A DNA stretch of 40,371 nucleotides from Paracoccaceae bacterium. Its GTDB lineage: Bacteria; Pseudomonadota; Alphaproteobacteria; Rhodobacterales; Rhodobacteraceae. The stretch lies in the NCBI GenBank assembly GCA_019429405.1, contig JAHYIZ010000027.1, forward strand, positions 1-40,371, written 5' to 3'. Shown here piece by piece: positions 22,964 to 32,285 of this stretch (position 1 is its first letter; every line of letters starts with the position of its first letter). A program made the translations under genes and the position numbers. Under the pieces are notes generated by a model. It saw nothing but the letters and a program-made list of their open reading frames with translations, made no database searches and was not told where the DNA came from.

Positions 22964-24139
22964 ATGTTCGCCGTTTTACCTAACGCCCGCAACCTGCTGC
23001 TTCGCCTCGGCGCGCTCGCCGCGGCGTTTTGGCTTGCCTCGTGCGACACCGGCGCAATCGGTGGCACTGGCCCGCGCATCAACACCGATGTGCCGGTGCC
23101 GGTGGCCCTTCTGGTGCCCGGTGGCGGCGGCAACTCGGGTGACGAGTTCCTCGCGCGCGGGTTGCGGCAGGCCGCCGAAATGGCCATTGCCGATTTGCAG
23201 GGCGTTCAGATCGACCTGCGTGTTTACAATACAGGCGGCGATCCGGCGACGGCAGCCGCGGTTGCAACGCAAGCGGTCAATGATGGTGCGAAGATCATCC
23301 TTGGCCCGGTCTTTGCCGAAGCCGCCAATGCAGTTGGCCGGGCGGTGGCGCCGGCTGGTGTCAATGTGCTTTCGTTCTCCAACAACACCGACATCGCGGG
23401 CGGCAATGTGTTCGTGCTCGGCCCGACCTTTCCCAACACCGCGAACCGACTGGTCAGCTATGCCGCACGGGTAGGCAAGAAGCGCATCGTGATGGTCAAT
23501 GAGCAGACCGCCGCGGGCGAGGCCGGTGCGCGCGCCATCATTGGCGCGATTGCGCGCAACGGAGCGCTTCCGGCGGGCAATTTTTCCTACCCGTTCTCGC
23601 AAGAGGGCGTAATCAACGCGATTCCCGCGATTGCGGCGCGGGCAAAAAGCGGCGAGGTCGATGCGATCTTCATGACCGCCGATACGTCGGGCGCGCTGTC
23701 CTATCTGACGCAACTTCTGCCCGAGCAGGGCGTTGACCGCGCCAGCGTGCAGTTCATCGGCCTGACGCGGTGGGATATTCCGCCCTCGACGCTGGCGCTG
23801 CCCGGCGTGCAGGGCGGCTGGTTCGCGCTGCCCGACCCTGGCCTGAACGGCCAGTTCGCCGCCCGCTATCAGGCCGCTTTCGGCGAGCCGCCACACCCGA
23901 TTTCGGGGCTGGCGTATGACGGCATCGCCGCCATTGGCGCGCTGGTTCAGGCGGGCAAGGCCGATGCGCTGACCGGCGCCGCGCTGACACAGGGGGCGGG
24001 CTTCGTGGGTGTCAACGGCATCTTCCGGCTTCTGGCCGATGGTACGAACGAGCGCGGGCTTGCCGTGGCCGAGGTGCGCAACAATCAGGTGATCGTCATT
24101 GACCCAGCCCCCAGAAGTTTCAGCGGTGCCGGGTTCTGA
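22964..24139 (+). CDS. Penicillin-binding protein activator, LpoA-like lipoprotein
   Basis: A 391-residue outer-membrane-type lipoprotein. The signal segment ends in the lipobox LASC with Cys27, followed by a periplasmic-binding-protein-like domain: VPVALLVPGGGGNSGDEFLARG, AAEMAIADL, ILGPVFAEAANAVGRA and a late GLAYDGIAAIGALV segment. The family includes LpoA, which stimulates penicillin-binding protein 1A, although in alphaproteobacteria this role is inferred. GAGGA with 8-nt spacing supports the ATG at 22964; an ATG at 22931 is the alternative. Its end overlaps the glnD start by about 41 nt if glnD begins at 24099. Confidence 0.9.
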   Translation: MFAVLPNARNLLLRLGALAAAFWLASCDTGAIGGTGPRINTDVPVPVALLVPGGGGNSGDEFLARGLRQAAEMAIADLQGVQIDLRVYNTGGDPATAAAVATQAVNDGAKIILGPVFAEAANAVGRAVAPAGVNVLSFSNNTDIAGGNVFVLGPTFPNTANRLVSYAARVGKKRIVMVNEQTAAGEAGARAIIGAIARNGALPAGNFSYPFSQEGVINAIPAIAARAKSGEVDAIFMTADTSGALSYLTQLLPEQGVDRASVQFIGLTRWDIPPSTLALPGVQGGWFALPDPGLNGQFAARYQAAFGEPPHPISGLAYDGIAAIGALVQAGKADALTGAALTQGAGFVGVNGIFRLLADGTNERGLAVAEVRNNQVIVIDPAPRSFSGAGF

Positions 24140-26927
24140 TCCGGCCAGCCTGACCACGCCAGTCCCTGCCGCACCGCCCTTGACCGCCCCGGTTTCGACC
24201 GGGGCGGAATTGGTGACAGCCCCTGCCGCCTATCGCGCAGGCTTGCTGGCCGAACTTGCCGCGTTGCAGGACAACCGCGAGATACGCGCCCACACCGTTG
24301 CGCGCATCAATGAGGCGCGCCGCAGCGCGACCAGGGCAATCGAGGCGCAACTGGCCGCGAACCCGCGCGAAGCGCGGGCCGTGGTGCGCGCCTACTCTGA
24401 CCTGACCGATGCCATCGTGCTGACCGTGCTGGAGGTTGCCATCACGCTGTTGCACCCGGCGCAAAGTGCCGCGCAGGCCGAAAAGATTGCGGTGCTGGCG
24501 GTGGGCGGCTATGGCCGCGCCGAAATGGCCCCGCACTCGGACGTGGACCTTTTGTTGCTGACCCCCTGGAAGGTGACGCCCTGGTCAGAAAGCGTGATCG
24601 AAAGCATGCTCTACATGCTGTGGGATCTCAAGCTGAAGGTCGGCCATTCGTGCCGCACGGTGCAGGACTGTCTGCGCCTTGGCCGCGAAGACTACACCAT
24701 TCGCACCGCGCTGCTTGAGCACCGCTTCATCGGCGGTAATCAGGCGCTGGCCGATGAGCTGCGCACCCGCCTGCGGGCCGAGCTGTTTCGCGGCACCGAG
24801 GCCGAGTTCATCGAGGCCAAGCTTGCCGAGCGCGCCGAGCGGCACCGCCGCCAGGGCGGCATGCGCTATGTGCTGGAACCGAACGTCAAGGAAGGCAAGG
24901 GCGGCCTGCGCGATTTGCAGGCGCTTTACTGGATCGCCAAATACATCCACCAGGTCGCCAGCGCCGCCGATCTGGTGGACCGCGGCGTCTACACGCTCGA
25001 TGAATATGAAAATTTCAGGCAGGCCGAAGACTTTCTGTGGGCGGTGCGCTGCCACATGCACCTGATCACGGGGCGCACCACCGATCAGCTAACCTTCGAC
25101 CTTCAGGTCGAGGTCGCCCGCCGCATGGGCTATGAAGATGGCGCCGGGCGCCGCGCGGTTGAGCATTTCATGCAAGATTATTTCCGCCATGCGACGCGGG
25201 TTGGCGAGTTGACGCGGGTTTTCCTGACCGCGCTGGAAGCGCAGCACAAGAAACGCGCGCCGATGCTCGAACGGATCTTTCACCGCCGCAAAAAGCTCAA
25301 ACCCGGCTACCGCGAAACCGGCAACCGGCTGAACGTGATTGACGCGAAGGCGTTTCTTGACCGCCCGATTGCGTTTCTTGAACTGTTTGAAGAGGCGCTG
25401 CGGACCGGGCTCTTGATTCACCCCGAAGCGATGCGCCTTGTCGCCGCCAACCTCGACCGCATCAATGACGCCTTGCGCGAAGACCGTGAGGCGGCACGCA
25501 TATTCCTCGACCTGATGCTGAAGCACGGCAACCCCGAACGTGCGCTGCGGCGCATGAACGAGTTGGGCGTCTTGGGCGCCTTCATCCCGGAATTCGAGCC
25601 GATCGTGGCAATGATGCAATTCAACGTCTACCACCACTACACGGTGGACGAGCACACGATTCAATGCATCTCGACACTGGCGCAGATCGAACGCGGCGAG
25701 TTGGTCGAAGAGCTGCCGCTGACCACACAGATCCTGAAAGACGGCATCAACCGCCGCGTCATCTATGTGGCACTGCTTTTGCACGACATCGGCAAGGGGC
25801 GACCCGAGGATCACTCGATCCTTGGCGCGCAGATCGCGCGCAAGGTGGCGCCGAGGTTGGGTTTGAACCCCGAAGAAACCGAAGCCGTCGAATGGCTGGT
25901 GCGCTCGCATCTGTTGATGTCCGACATCGCGCAAAAGCGCGACCTGTCCGACCCGCGCACCGTGCGTGATTTCGCCAAGCTGGTAAAGACGCGCAAGCGG
26001 CTCGATCTGCTGACCGTTCTGACCGTCTGTGACATTCGCGGCGTCGGCCCCGGCACCTGGAACAACTGGAAAGCGATGTTGTTCAGGCGCCTGCATGCCG
26101 AAACCGCTGCAGCACTCGAAACCGGGCTTGAGGCGGTCAACCGCCAGCAACGCGAAGATCAGGCCAAGCGCGCCTTGCGCGAGGCTCTGACCGACTGGGA
26201 CCCGCGCGAGGTGCGCGCCGAACTGGGCCGCCATTATGCGCCTTACTGGCAAGGGCTGTCGACCGAAGGCCACCTGATTTTTGCAAATATGCTCCGGGGT
26301 CTCGGCGAAGACGAAATTCGCATCGACCTGCACCCCGACCCCGATCATGATGCGACCCGTGCGGCCTTCGCGCTCGCCGACCACCCCGGCATTTTTGCGC
26401 GCATGGCGGGCGCGTTGGCGCTGGCTGGCGCCAATGTGGTCGATGCGCGCACCTACACCTCGAAAGACGGCTACGCCACCGATGTGTTCTGGGTGCAGGA
26501 TGCCGACGGCCACCCCTATGAAGCCGAGCGCCTGCCACGCCTGCGCGAAACCATCTTGCGCACGCTCAGTGGCGAACTGGTGGCGCGCGAGGCGCTGAAA
26601 GACCGCGACCGCATGAAAAAACGCGAGCGCGAATTTCGCTTTCCCACCCATATCACCTTCGACAACGAGGGGTCCGAGATTTACACGATCATCGAGGTCG
26701 ATACCCGCGACCGCCCCGGCCTGCTCTATGACCTGACGCGCGCCATGGCAGCCGCAAATATCTATATCGCCTCCGCCGTGATCGCGACCTTTGGCGCGCA
26801 GGTGGTCGACAGTTTCTATGTGAAAGACATGTTCGGGCTGAAGATCCACTCCAAACCCCGCCAGGAAGCACTTGAGAAAAAGCTGCGCGCGGCCATTACC
26901 GAAGGCGCCGAAAGGGCCAGGGCATGA
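24099..26927 (+). CDS. glnD: [Protein-PII] uridylyltransferase/uridylyl-removing enzyme
   Basis: A protein of about 942 residues that senses glutamine and adds or removes UMP on PII proteins to control nitrogen assimilation. The nucleotidyltransferase motif GGYGRAEMAPHSDVDLLLL lies near residue 135, the HD-domain HDIGKGRPEDHS near 562 and two ACT domains near 760 (HPGIFARMAGALALAGANVV) and 870 (DRPGLLYDLTRAMAAANIYI). Start is uncertain: the frame opens with a TTG at 24099 that has AGGTGA 7 nt upstream, and a GTG at 24126 is also possible. The N-terminal 30 residues are proline-rich and probably not conserved. The stop overlaps the murJ start. Confidence 0.95.
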   Translation: MTQPPEVSAVPGSDPASLTTPVPAAPPLTAPVSTGAELVTAPAAYRAGLLAELAALQDNREIRAHTVARINEARRSATRAIEAQLAANPREARAVVRAYSDLTDAIVLTVLEVAITLLHPAQSAAQAEKIAVLAVGGYGRAEMAPHSDVDLLLLTPWKVTPWSESVIESMLYMLWDLKLKVGHSCRTVQDCLRLGREDYTIRTALLEHRFIGGNQALADELRTRLRAELFRGTEAEFIEAKLAERAERHRRQGGMRYVLEPNVKEGKGGLRDLQALYWIAKYIHQVASAADLVDRGVYTLDEYENFRQAEDFLWAVRCHMHLITGRTTDQLTFDLQVEVARRMGYEDGAGRRAVEHFMQDYFRHATRVGELTRVFLTALEAQHKKRAPMLERIFHRRKKLKPGYRETGNRLNVIDAKAFLDRPIAFLELFEEALRTGLLIHPEAMRLVAANLDRINDALREDREAARIFLDLMLKHGNPERALRRMNELGVLGAFIPEFEPIVAMMQFNVYHHYTVDEHTIQCISTLAQIERGELVEELPLTTQILKDGINRRVIYVALLLHDIGKGRPEDHSILGAQIARKVAPRLGLNPEETEAVEWLVRSHLLMSDIAQKRDLSDPRTVRDFAKLVKTRKRLDLLTVLTVCDIRGVGPGTWNNWKAMLFRRLHAETAAALETGLEAVNRQQREDQAKRALREALTDWDPREVRAELGRHYAPYWQGLSTEGHLIFANMLRGLGEDEIRIDLHPDPDHDATRAAFALADHPGIFARMAGALALAGANVVDARTYTSKDGYATDVFWVQDADGHPYEAERLPRLRETILRTLSGELVAREALKDRDRMKKREREFRFPTHITFDNEGSEIYTIIEVDTRDRPGLLYDLTRAMAAANIYIASAVIATFGAQVVDSFYVKDMFGLKIHSKPRQEALEKKLRAAITEGAERARA

Positions 26928-28465
26928 CCCCGATACGTCTGGTGCGGGGGTTCGTGACGGTCGGGGGCTGGACCTTGGCCAGCCGCCTGATGGGCTTTCT
27001 GCGCGATGTGATGATGGCGGCCTACCTTGGCGCGGGGCCGGTGGCCGAGGCCTTTCTGATTGCGTTTTCGCTGCCCAACATGTTTCGCCGCTTTTTTGCC
27101 GAAGGCGCCTTCAACATGGCCTTTGTGCCGATGTTCTCGAAAAAGCTGGAAGCGGGCGAAGATGCCGAAGGCTTTGCGCGCGACGCCTGGTGGGGGATGA
27201 CCGCGCTTCTGCTGGCGTTCACGGCCATCGGTATGCTGGCGATGCCATGGCTGGTGCTGGCGATGGCATCAGGATTTCGCGGTGACGCACGGTTCGACAT
27301 GGCGGTGCTGTTTGGCAATATCGCCTTTCCCTACATCCTGTTCATTTCGCTGACCGCGCTGATCTCGGGCATGCTCAACGCCACCGGGCGGTTCATGGCC
27401 ACCGCCGCGGTGCCGATCCTGATGAATGCGCTCTTTATCGTGGCGATGCTGCTGGCGGCCTGGCGGGGCTGGCCGATAGGGCTGACCCTGGCCTGGACGG
27501 TGCCAGTCACCGGGGTGGCGCAACTCGGCTTTACCTGGGTCGCGGTGCGGCGCGCGGGCTTCAGCTTTGGCTTTCGCTGGCCGCATTTCACACCCGAATT
27601 GCGCCGCCTCGCGGTGATCGCCGCGCCTGCGGTGCTGGCGGGCGGGGTGGTGCAGATCAACCTGATTGTCGGGCGACAAGTGGCGAGTTTCACCGAAGGC
27701 GCCGTGGCGTGGCTGAGCTATGCCGACCGGCTTTACCAGTTGCCACTGGGGGTGGTCGGCATCGCCATTGGTGTGGTGCTGCTGCCTGATCTGTCGCGCC
27801 GCCTGCGGGCGGGCGACGCAGCGGGGGGCCGCGCCAGCTTCAACCGCGGCACCGAGTTTGCGCTGGCGCTGACCGTGCCGGCCGCCGTGGCGCTGGTGGT
27901 GCTGGCGCTACCGCTGGTGCAGGTGCTGTTTCAACGCGGCGCCTTTGGCGCAGAGGATGCCGTCAACACCGCGTGGGCGCTGGCGGCCTATGGCATGGGC
28001 CTGCCTGCCTTTGTGCTGCACAAGGTGTTGCAGCCGCTCTACTACGCGCGCGAAGATACAAGGCGGCCGTTTTACTACGCGGTTGCCTCGATGCTGGTGA
28101 ACGCGGCCTTCGCGATCGGGTTGATGCCGGTGCTGGGGTATTTTGCAGCCGCACTTGCCACCTCGGTTTCGGCCTGGGTGATGGTGGGGCAATTGTGGCT
28201 GGGCAGCCGTGGCATGGGCGAGGCGGCAGCCACCGACGCGCGCTTGCGTGACCGGCTCTGGCGCATCGCGGCGGCGGCGGCCTTCATGGGGGTCGTGCTT
28301 TGGGCGGCGGCAGCGCTGGCAGCGCCAATGCTGGCCATGGCGGGCACCCGCTACGGCGCGCTGGCGGTGCTGGTGGCGCTGGGTCTGGTCAGCTATTTCG
28401 GCGCAGGCATGGCGATTGGCGCCTTTCGGCCTGCCGATTTCCGCTCGGCCCTGCGGCGCGGCTAG
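26924..28465 (+). CDS. murJ: Lipid II flippase
   Basis: A 513-residue MurJ/MviN protein of the MOP exporter superfamily, which flips the peptidoglycan precursor lipid II across the inner membrane. About 14 helices are apparent, and the beginning (GGWTLASRLMGFLRDVMMAAYLGAG, then SLPNMFRRFFAEGAFNMAFVPMF) is diagnostic, with the conserved arginines that line the cavity. The ATG at 26924 overlaps the glnD stop by 4 nt (ATGA). It ends 3 bp from the convergent stop of the rhomboid-like gene, so no terminator fits between the two. Confidence 0.97.
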   Translation: MTPIRLVRGFVTVGGWTLASRLMGFLRDVMMAAYLGAGPVAEAFLIAFSLPNMFRRFFAEGAFNMAFVPMFSKKLEAGEDAEGFARDAWWGMTALLLAFTAIGMLAMPWLVLAMASGFRGDARFDMAVLFGNIAFPYILFISLTALISGMLNATGRFMATAAVPILMNALFIVAMLLAAWRGWPIGLTLAWTVPVTGVAQLGFTWVAVRRAGFSFGFRWPHFTPELRRLAVIAAPAVLAGGVVQINLIVGRQVASFTEGAVAWLSYADRLYQLPLGVVGIAIGVVLLPDLSRRLRAGDAAGGRASFNRGTEFALALTVPAAVALVVLALPLVQVLFQRGAFGAEDAVNTAWALAAYGMGLPAFVLHKVLQPLYYAREDTRRPFYYAVASMLVNAAFAIGLMPVLGYFAAALATSVSAWVMVGQLWLGSRGMGEAAATDARLRDRLWRIAAAAAFMGVVLWAAAALAAPMLAMAGTRYGALAVLVALGLVSYFGAGMAIGAFRPADFRSALRRG

Positions 28466-28468
28466 CCG

Positions 28469-29182
28469 TTATCTCTGCCGAAGTTGCGCCAGCGCGCGCT
28501 GAAAGCCGCCGGGCCCCACCACAAACGAAAGTCCGAAGCCCGCAGAAAAGCCGGTGACCTCGGCAATCCAGTCCCACCCCGTGCCGAAGATCAGACCGAA
28601 CACCAACTGAATGAACATCAGGAACCCGATCAGCGTGAAGGCGCGGGCACGGTTGGATTGCTGCGCCCCAAGGCGCGCCCAGAGAATGTAGGTAAAGGCC
28701 CCGACCAGACCATAAACCGCCGGATAGCCGCCATAAAGTGGCGCCTGCGTGACCGGCACCGCGGTATAGACCAGCGCCCCGGCAATGGCCGACCCGAAGA
28801 ACACGGCCAGCATTGCCAGCGGGCGAAAGATCTCTCCCACCATCTTGCCAAGCGCGAGCACAAAGACCAGCACCATCGCCGCATGGGTAAAGCTGGCGTG
28901 CACGAAGGGGTAGGTGACAATTCGTGCCACTTCGGGCCAGGGGTAGGTCTGCGCTTCCCACATGGCGCGGGCATAATCGGGCACATAGGCGAAGCGCTGA
29001 TACGCCATCTGCCGCCAGCCGATTGCGGCGTTGCCGCCGACCAGCCCCGCCTGCCCCAGCGCGAAGGCCGCTTCAAAGGCGATCACCGGCAGCGCCAGCA
29101 GCCAGACCGCCCAAGGCAGCGGGTTCAGCGGCGAATGGTGATGCCGCGAGCCGTCGTCATCATCAAAGTCGGGGCGTTGCAT
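28469..29182 (-). CDS. Rhomboid-family membrane protein, catalytic residues apparently lost
   Basis: A 237-residue protein with six or so membrane helices arranged as in rhomboid proteases, with HASFTHAAMV after helix 1 and a long loop containing the WR-like region. At the place of the catalytic GxSG motif it reads G151-G-Y153-P-A-V-Y-G, so the serine is tyrosine, and at the C-terminal AHxGG position it reads A207-E208-V-T-G, so the histidine is glutamate. It therefore looks like a pseudoprotease. The aspartate- and histidine-rich N-terminus (DFDDDDGSRHHH) is unusual. AGGAGG precedes the ATG at 29182; the upstream open frame to 29830 covers trpS on the other strand. Confidence 0.88.
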   Translation of the reverse strand: MQRPDFDDDDGSRHHHSPLNPLPWAVWLLALPVIAFEAAFALGQAGLVGGNAAIGWRQMAYQRFAYVPDYARAMWEAQTYPWPEVARIVTYPFVHASFTHAAMVLVFVLALGKMVGEIFRPLAMLAVFFGSAIAGALVYTAVPVTQAPLYGGYPAVYGLVGAFTYILWARLGAQQSNRARAFTLIGFLMFIQLVFGLIFGTGWDWIAEVTGFSAGFGLSFVVGPGGFQRALAQLRQR

Positions 29183-29293
29183 GGGGCCTCCTCGCGCAAG
29201 GGGCTTGGTTGACGCCGCCCCCGCGCGCAGCGATAAGCGGTTTCGCTGGCAATTTCCAGCCTCGCCCCCAAGCTGCCCGAACGGAGCCCCGCC

Positions 29294-30340
29294 ATGACCG
29301 CCGCCGCCCATGCCGCCGCCGCCAACCCCGGTTTCACGCCCCGCATCTTCTCGGGCATTCAGCCCTCGGGCGGGTTGACGCTGGGCAACTACCTTGGCGC
29401 GCTGAAACGGTTCGTGGAAAAGCAGGATGAGGGCATCGAAACGGTCTATTGCCTTGTCGATCTGCACGCGATCACGGTCTGGCAAGACCCGGCCAGGCTG
29501 CGCCATGCCACGCGCGAGGCGGCGGCGGGATTCATTGCGGCAGGGATCGACCCTGCCCGATCCATCCTGTTCAACCAGAGCCAGGTCAGCGCCCATGCCG
29601 AGCTTGGCTGGGTTCTCAACTGCGTCGCGCGGCTGGGCTGGATGAACCGGATGACGCAGTTCAAGGACAAGGCGGGCAAGAACAGCGAGGCCGCAAGCCT
29701 CGGGCTTTACGCCTACCCGTCGCTGATGGCAGCCGATATTCTGCTTTACCACGCCACGATGGTGCCGGTGGGTGAGGATCAAAAGCAGCATGTGGAGCTG
29801 ACGCGCGATATTGCGGCGAAGTTCAACCATGACTACAGCGTGAGCTTCTTTCCCGCGCCCGAACCGGTGATCGAGGGTGCTGCCACGCGGGTGATGAGCC
29901 TGCGCGACGGCTCCAAGAAGATGTCGAAATCAGATCCCTCGGACGCGAGCCGCATCAACCTGACCGACAGCGCCGATACGATTGCGGGCAAGATCCGCAA
30001 GGCCAGGACAGACGCCGAGCCGATGCCCGAGCATGTGGCGGGGCTGAAGGACCGGCCCGAGGCGAAGAACCTCGTGAATATCTACGCGGCGCTGGCGGGG
30101 GTAACCCCGGCTTCGGTGGTGCACCAGTTCGCGGGCAAGGGCTTTGGCGAGTTCAAGCCGGCGCTGGTTGATCTGGCGGTGGCCAAGCTCGGCCCGATTT
30201 CGGTGGAGATGGCGCGGCTGATGGCGGACCCGGCAGAGATTGACCGGATTCTGGGCAAGGGGGCCGAACGGGCCGATGTGATCGCGCGGCCAATTCTGGA
30301 AAAGACCTTCGAAATCGTCGGCATGGTGCGGTCGCGCTGA
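29294..30340 (+). CDS. trpS: Tryptophanyl-tRNA synthetase
   Basis: A 348-residue class I aminoacyl-tRNA synthetase that charges tRNA-Trp. [20 protein letters not shown] near residues 19-38 holds the HIGH-like site (TLGN), and [10 protein letters not shown] near residue 212 is the KMSKS loop. VEDQKQH-like [15 protein letters not shown] is also typical. Length is normal. GGAGC before the ATG at 29294 acts as ribosome site. It is divergent from the rhomboid-like gene and converges with a MATE exporter gene across a 108-bp gap. Confidence 0.97.
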   Translation: MTAAAHAAAANPGFTPRIFSGIQPSGGLTLGNYLGALKRFVEKQDEGIETVYCLVDLHAITVWQDPARLRHATREAAAGFIAAGIDPARSILFNQSQVSAHAELGWVLNCVARLGWMNRMTQFKDKAGKNSEAASLGLYAYPSLMAADILLYHATMVPVGEDQKQHVELTRDIAAKFNHDYSVSFFPAPEPVIEGAATRVMSLRDGSKKMSKSDPSDASRINLTDSADTIAGKIRKARTDAEPMPEHVAGLKDRPEAKNLVNIYAALAGVTPASVVHQFAGKGFGEFKPALVDLAVAKLGPISVEMARLMADPAEIDRILGKGAERADVIARPILEKTFEIVGMVRSR

Positions 30341-30347
30341 GGCGCGA

Positions 30348-30361
30348 TAACACGCGTGTTA
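30348..30361. repeat. 14-bp perfect palindrome in an AT-rich convergent intergenic region
   Basis: TAACACGCGTGTTA, directly after the trpS stop. A second inverted repeat, ATTGTTT-N8-AAACAAT, follows about 13 nt later. The 108-bp gap (30341-30448) is clearly richer in A+T than its surroundings. No gene is seen in it. Confidence 0.7.
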
Positions 30362-30434
30362 CGATAGCCAATCCATTGTTTTTATTATGAAACAATTCTG
30401 GCGTTAACCGCAAATGAACTTCTTGAAAGCAGCG

Positions 30435-30463
30435 CGCGCCCGACCCGCTCAGGCGCGGGCGCG
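30435..30463. terminator. GC hairpin at the end of the MATE gene
   Basis: CGCGCCCG (30435-30442) pairs with CGGGCGCG (30456-30463) across a 13-nt loop, overlapping the MATE stop codon. Stem of 8 bp without T-run. Confidence 0.45.
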
Positions 30464-31756
30464 GGCTTCGGCGCGGGGGTAATAGGCGGCCATGGTCAGG
30501 CCGCGCGCCGCATTGAGCACCATCAGCGCGGCCCAAAGCCCGTGGTTGCCGAAGGCGGGCAGGAAGAGCACCACGGCGGCGGCATAGAGAGCCACCGAGA
30601 CAAGCATGGCGTTGCGCATTTCGCGCGTCAGCGTGGTGCCGATAAAGATACCGTCGAACATCCAGCTGGCGATGCCGATCAGGGGCGCTGCGGCAAGCCA
30701 CGGCAGGTAGAGGCGCGCGGTTTCGCGCACATCGGGGGCGGTTGCCATGATGTCGATAAGCGCGGGGCCGAAGGCCCAGAAGAAAAGCGCGAGAGCCAAA
30801 GCGCCCCCCGCGCCCCATTTCGAGGTAACAATGGCGGCGCGACGCAAGCTTTGTGGCTGGCGCGCGCCGAGCGCTTGCCCGGTCAGGGTTTCGGCGGCAA
30901 AGGCAAAACCATCAAGCGCGAAGGCGGTGATCGAGAGGAACTGCGCCAGCACCTGATTGGCGGCAAGCGTGGTATCCCCCAGGCCCGCACCAAGAAAGAG
31001 AAAGCTGGTGAAGGCCGCTTGCAGCAACACCGAGCGGATCATGATATCGGAATTGACTCGCGCCATCAGCGCCAGCCGGGCGCGGTTGAAGACCAGCGCG
31101 GCGCGGCGCCAATGGCCGCCCTGCAAGGCGTCGCGCGCCAGCCAGAGCGCAAGCGCAAGGCCCGACCATTCGGAAATCAGTGTGGCGCTGGCCACCCCCG
31201 GCACACCCCAGTCAAGGCCCAGCACGAACCACAGATCAAGCCCGATGTTGAGCCCGTTCATCAAGAGTTGCACCGCCAGCACCGCGCGCGTGCGCTCGAG
31301 CGCAATCAGCCAGCCGGTCAGCGCATACATCGAAATGGTAGCCGGCGCGCCCCAGATGCGGATGGCGAGGTAATCGCGCGCCAGCGCCTCAACCTCGGCG
31401 CTGGCGGGGGCGAGGCGGAAGGCTGCGGCAAAGAGCGGCGCCTGTGCAACGATCAGAACCAGCCCCGCCGCGCCGCCGATCAGCAGCGCGCGCGCAAGGT
31501 TGGCGGCCACCTCGGGCGCATCGCCCGCGCCATGCGCCTGCGCCACAAGGCCTGTAGTGCCCATGCGCAGAAAGCCGAACACCCAGTAGAGCGACGAAAG
31601 GATAATGGCGCCGATGCCGACCGCCCCGATCGGGGCGGCGGCGCCCAACTGGCCCACAACGCCAGTATCGACGGCGCCGAGAATGGGAATGGTGGCATTG
31701 GCAATGACGATCGGCAGCGCGATGCGCAGCACGCGGGCGTGGCTGATATCAGTCAT
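30449..31756 (-). CDS. MATE-family efflux transporter
   Basis: A 435-residue protein with 12 predicted helices in two related halves, typical of MATE exporters (ALPIVIANATIPILGAVDTGVVG near the N-terminus and a second half starting about LGAGLGDTTLAANQVL). These use sodium or proton gradients to expel drugs or other cations; the substrate here is unknown. The ATG at 31756 overlaps the stop of the thioesterase gene by 8 nt, so the gene is coupled to two PaaI-type thioesterases. The combination suggests removal of an aromatic or acyl-derived compound, but this is inference. Confidence 0.93.
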   Translation of the reverse strand: MTDISHARVLRIALPIVIANATIPILGAVDTGVVGQLGAAAPIGAVGIGAIILSSLYWVFGFLRMGTTGLVAQAHGAGDAPEVAANLARALLIGGAAGLVLIVAQAPLFAAAFRLAPASAEVEALARDYLAIRIWGAPATISMYALTGWLIALERTRAVLAVQLLMNGLNIGLDLWFVLGLDWGVPGVASATLISEWSGLALALWLARDALQGGHWRRAALVFNRARLALMARVNSDIMIRSVLLQAAFTSFLFLGAGLGDTTLAANQVLAQFLSITAFALDGFAFAAETLTGQALGARQPQSLRRAAIVTSKWGAGGALALALFFWAFGPALIDIMATAPDVRETARLYLPWLAAAPLIGIASWMFDGIFIGTTLTREMRNAMLVSVALYAAAVVLFLPAFGNHGLWAALMVLNAARGLTMAAYYPRAEARARA

Positions 31757-32285
31757 CGCGCTCCGTGGCCGGGCCAGTGGGGGGCATCAGGAAATGCCCG
31801 GTGCCCTGTGCCAGCAGGCGCGAGCGATTATCCTGCCAGGCCTCGACATGCACCGAGGCATAGCGGCGCCCCGAGCGGTTGACGCGCGCCCGCGCATAGC
31901 CATCGCGCGGCAGGCCCGAGCGCAGATAATCCACGGTGAAGTCGATGGTTTTCGGCAAGCGCGGCAGGTGCATCGGGTCGAGCGTGGCGGGGTCTATGCG
32001 CCCGGCCTCCATATCTTCCCACAACAGCGTCCAGCTTAGCTCGATGATCGCCGTGACTTCGAGGAAGGCAGCGGTGACGCCACCATGCAGCGCCGGGATC
32101 AGCGGGTTGCCGATCAGCTTTTCGTCAAACGGCAATTCGGCGGTCAACTCATCACCGCGCCGGTCAAAGCGGATGCCGAGAAACTGGATGTAAGGCACGC
32201 CCGAGACCAGCGCGCGCAGCGCGGCATCGCGGCGGCTCTTGACCACCTGCACCGGTTCGGGGCGCTTGCGGGGCGGCTGGGTCAT
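31749..32285 (-). CDS. PaaI/hotdog-fold thioesterase, longer paralogue
   Basis: A 178-residue hotdog-fold protein similar to PaaI acyl-CoA thioesterases. The LIPALHGGVTAAFLEVTA segment corresponds to the HGG active-site turn, and YLRSGLPRDGYARARVNRSG matches the later strands. Compared with its downstream-in-sequence relative at 32282-32731 it has an insert of about 30 residues after the active-site helix. Start ATG at 32285 overlaps the stop of the neighbouring thioesterase by 4 nt (ATGA). The acyl substrate is not known. Confidence 0.87.
   Translation of the reverse strand: MTQPPRKRPEPVQVVKSRRDAALRALVSGVPYIQFLGIRFDRRGDELTAELPFDEKLIGNPLIPALHGGVTAAFLEVTAIIELSWTLLWEDMEAGRIDPATLDPMHLPRLPKTIDFTVDYLRSGLPRDGYARARVNRSGRRYASVHVEAWQDNRSRLLAQGTGHFLMPPTGPATERDD

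Noticed and set aside
25089-26849. Long minus-strand open frame of 586 codons
   Set aside because: It is antisense to glnD, has the low-complexity His/Arg/Gly composition of antisense frames in GC-rich DNA and no recognisable motif.
28469-29830. 453-codon version of the rhomboid-like gene
   Set aside because: The first 216 codons are antisense to trpS; AGGAGG precedes the ATG at 29182.
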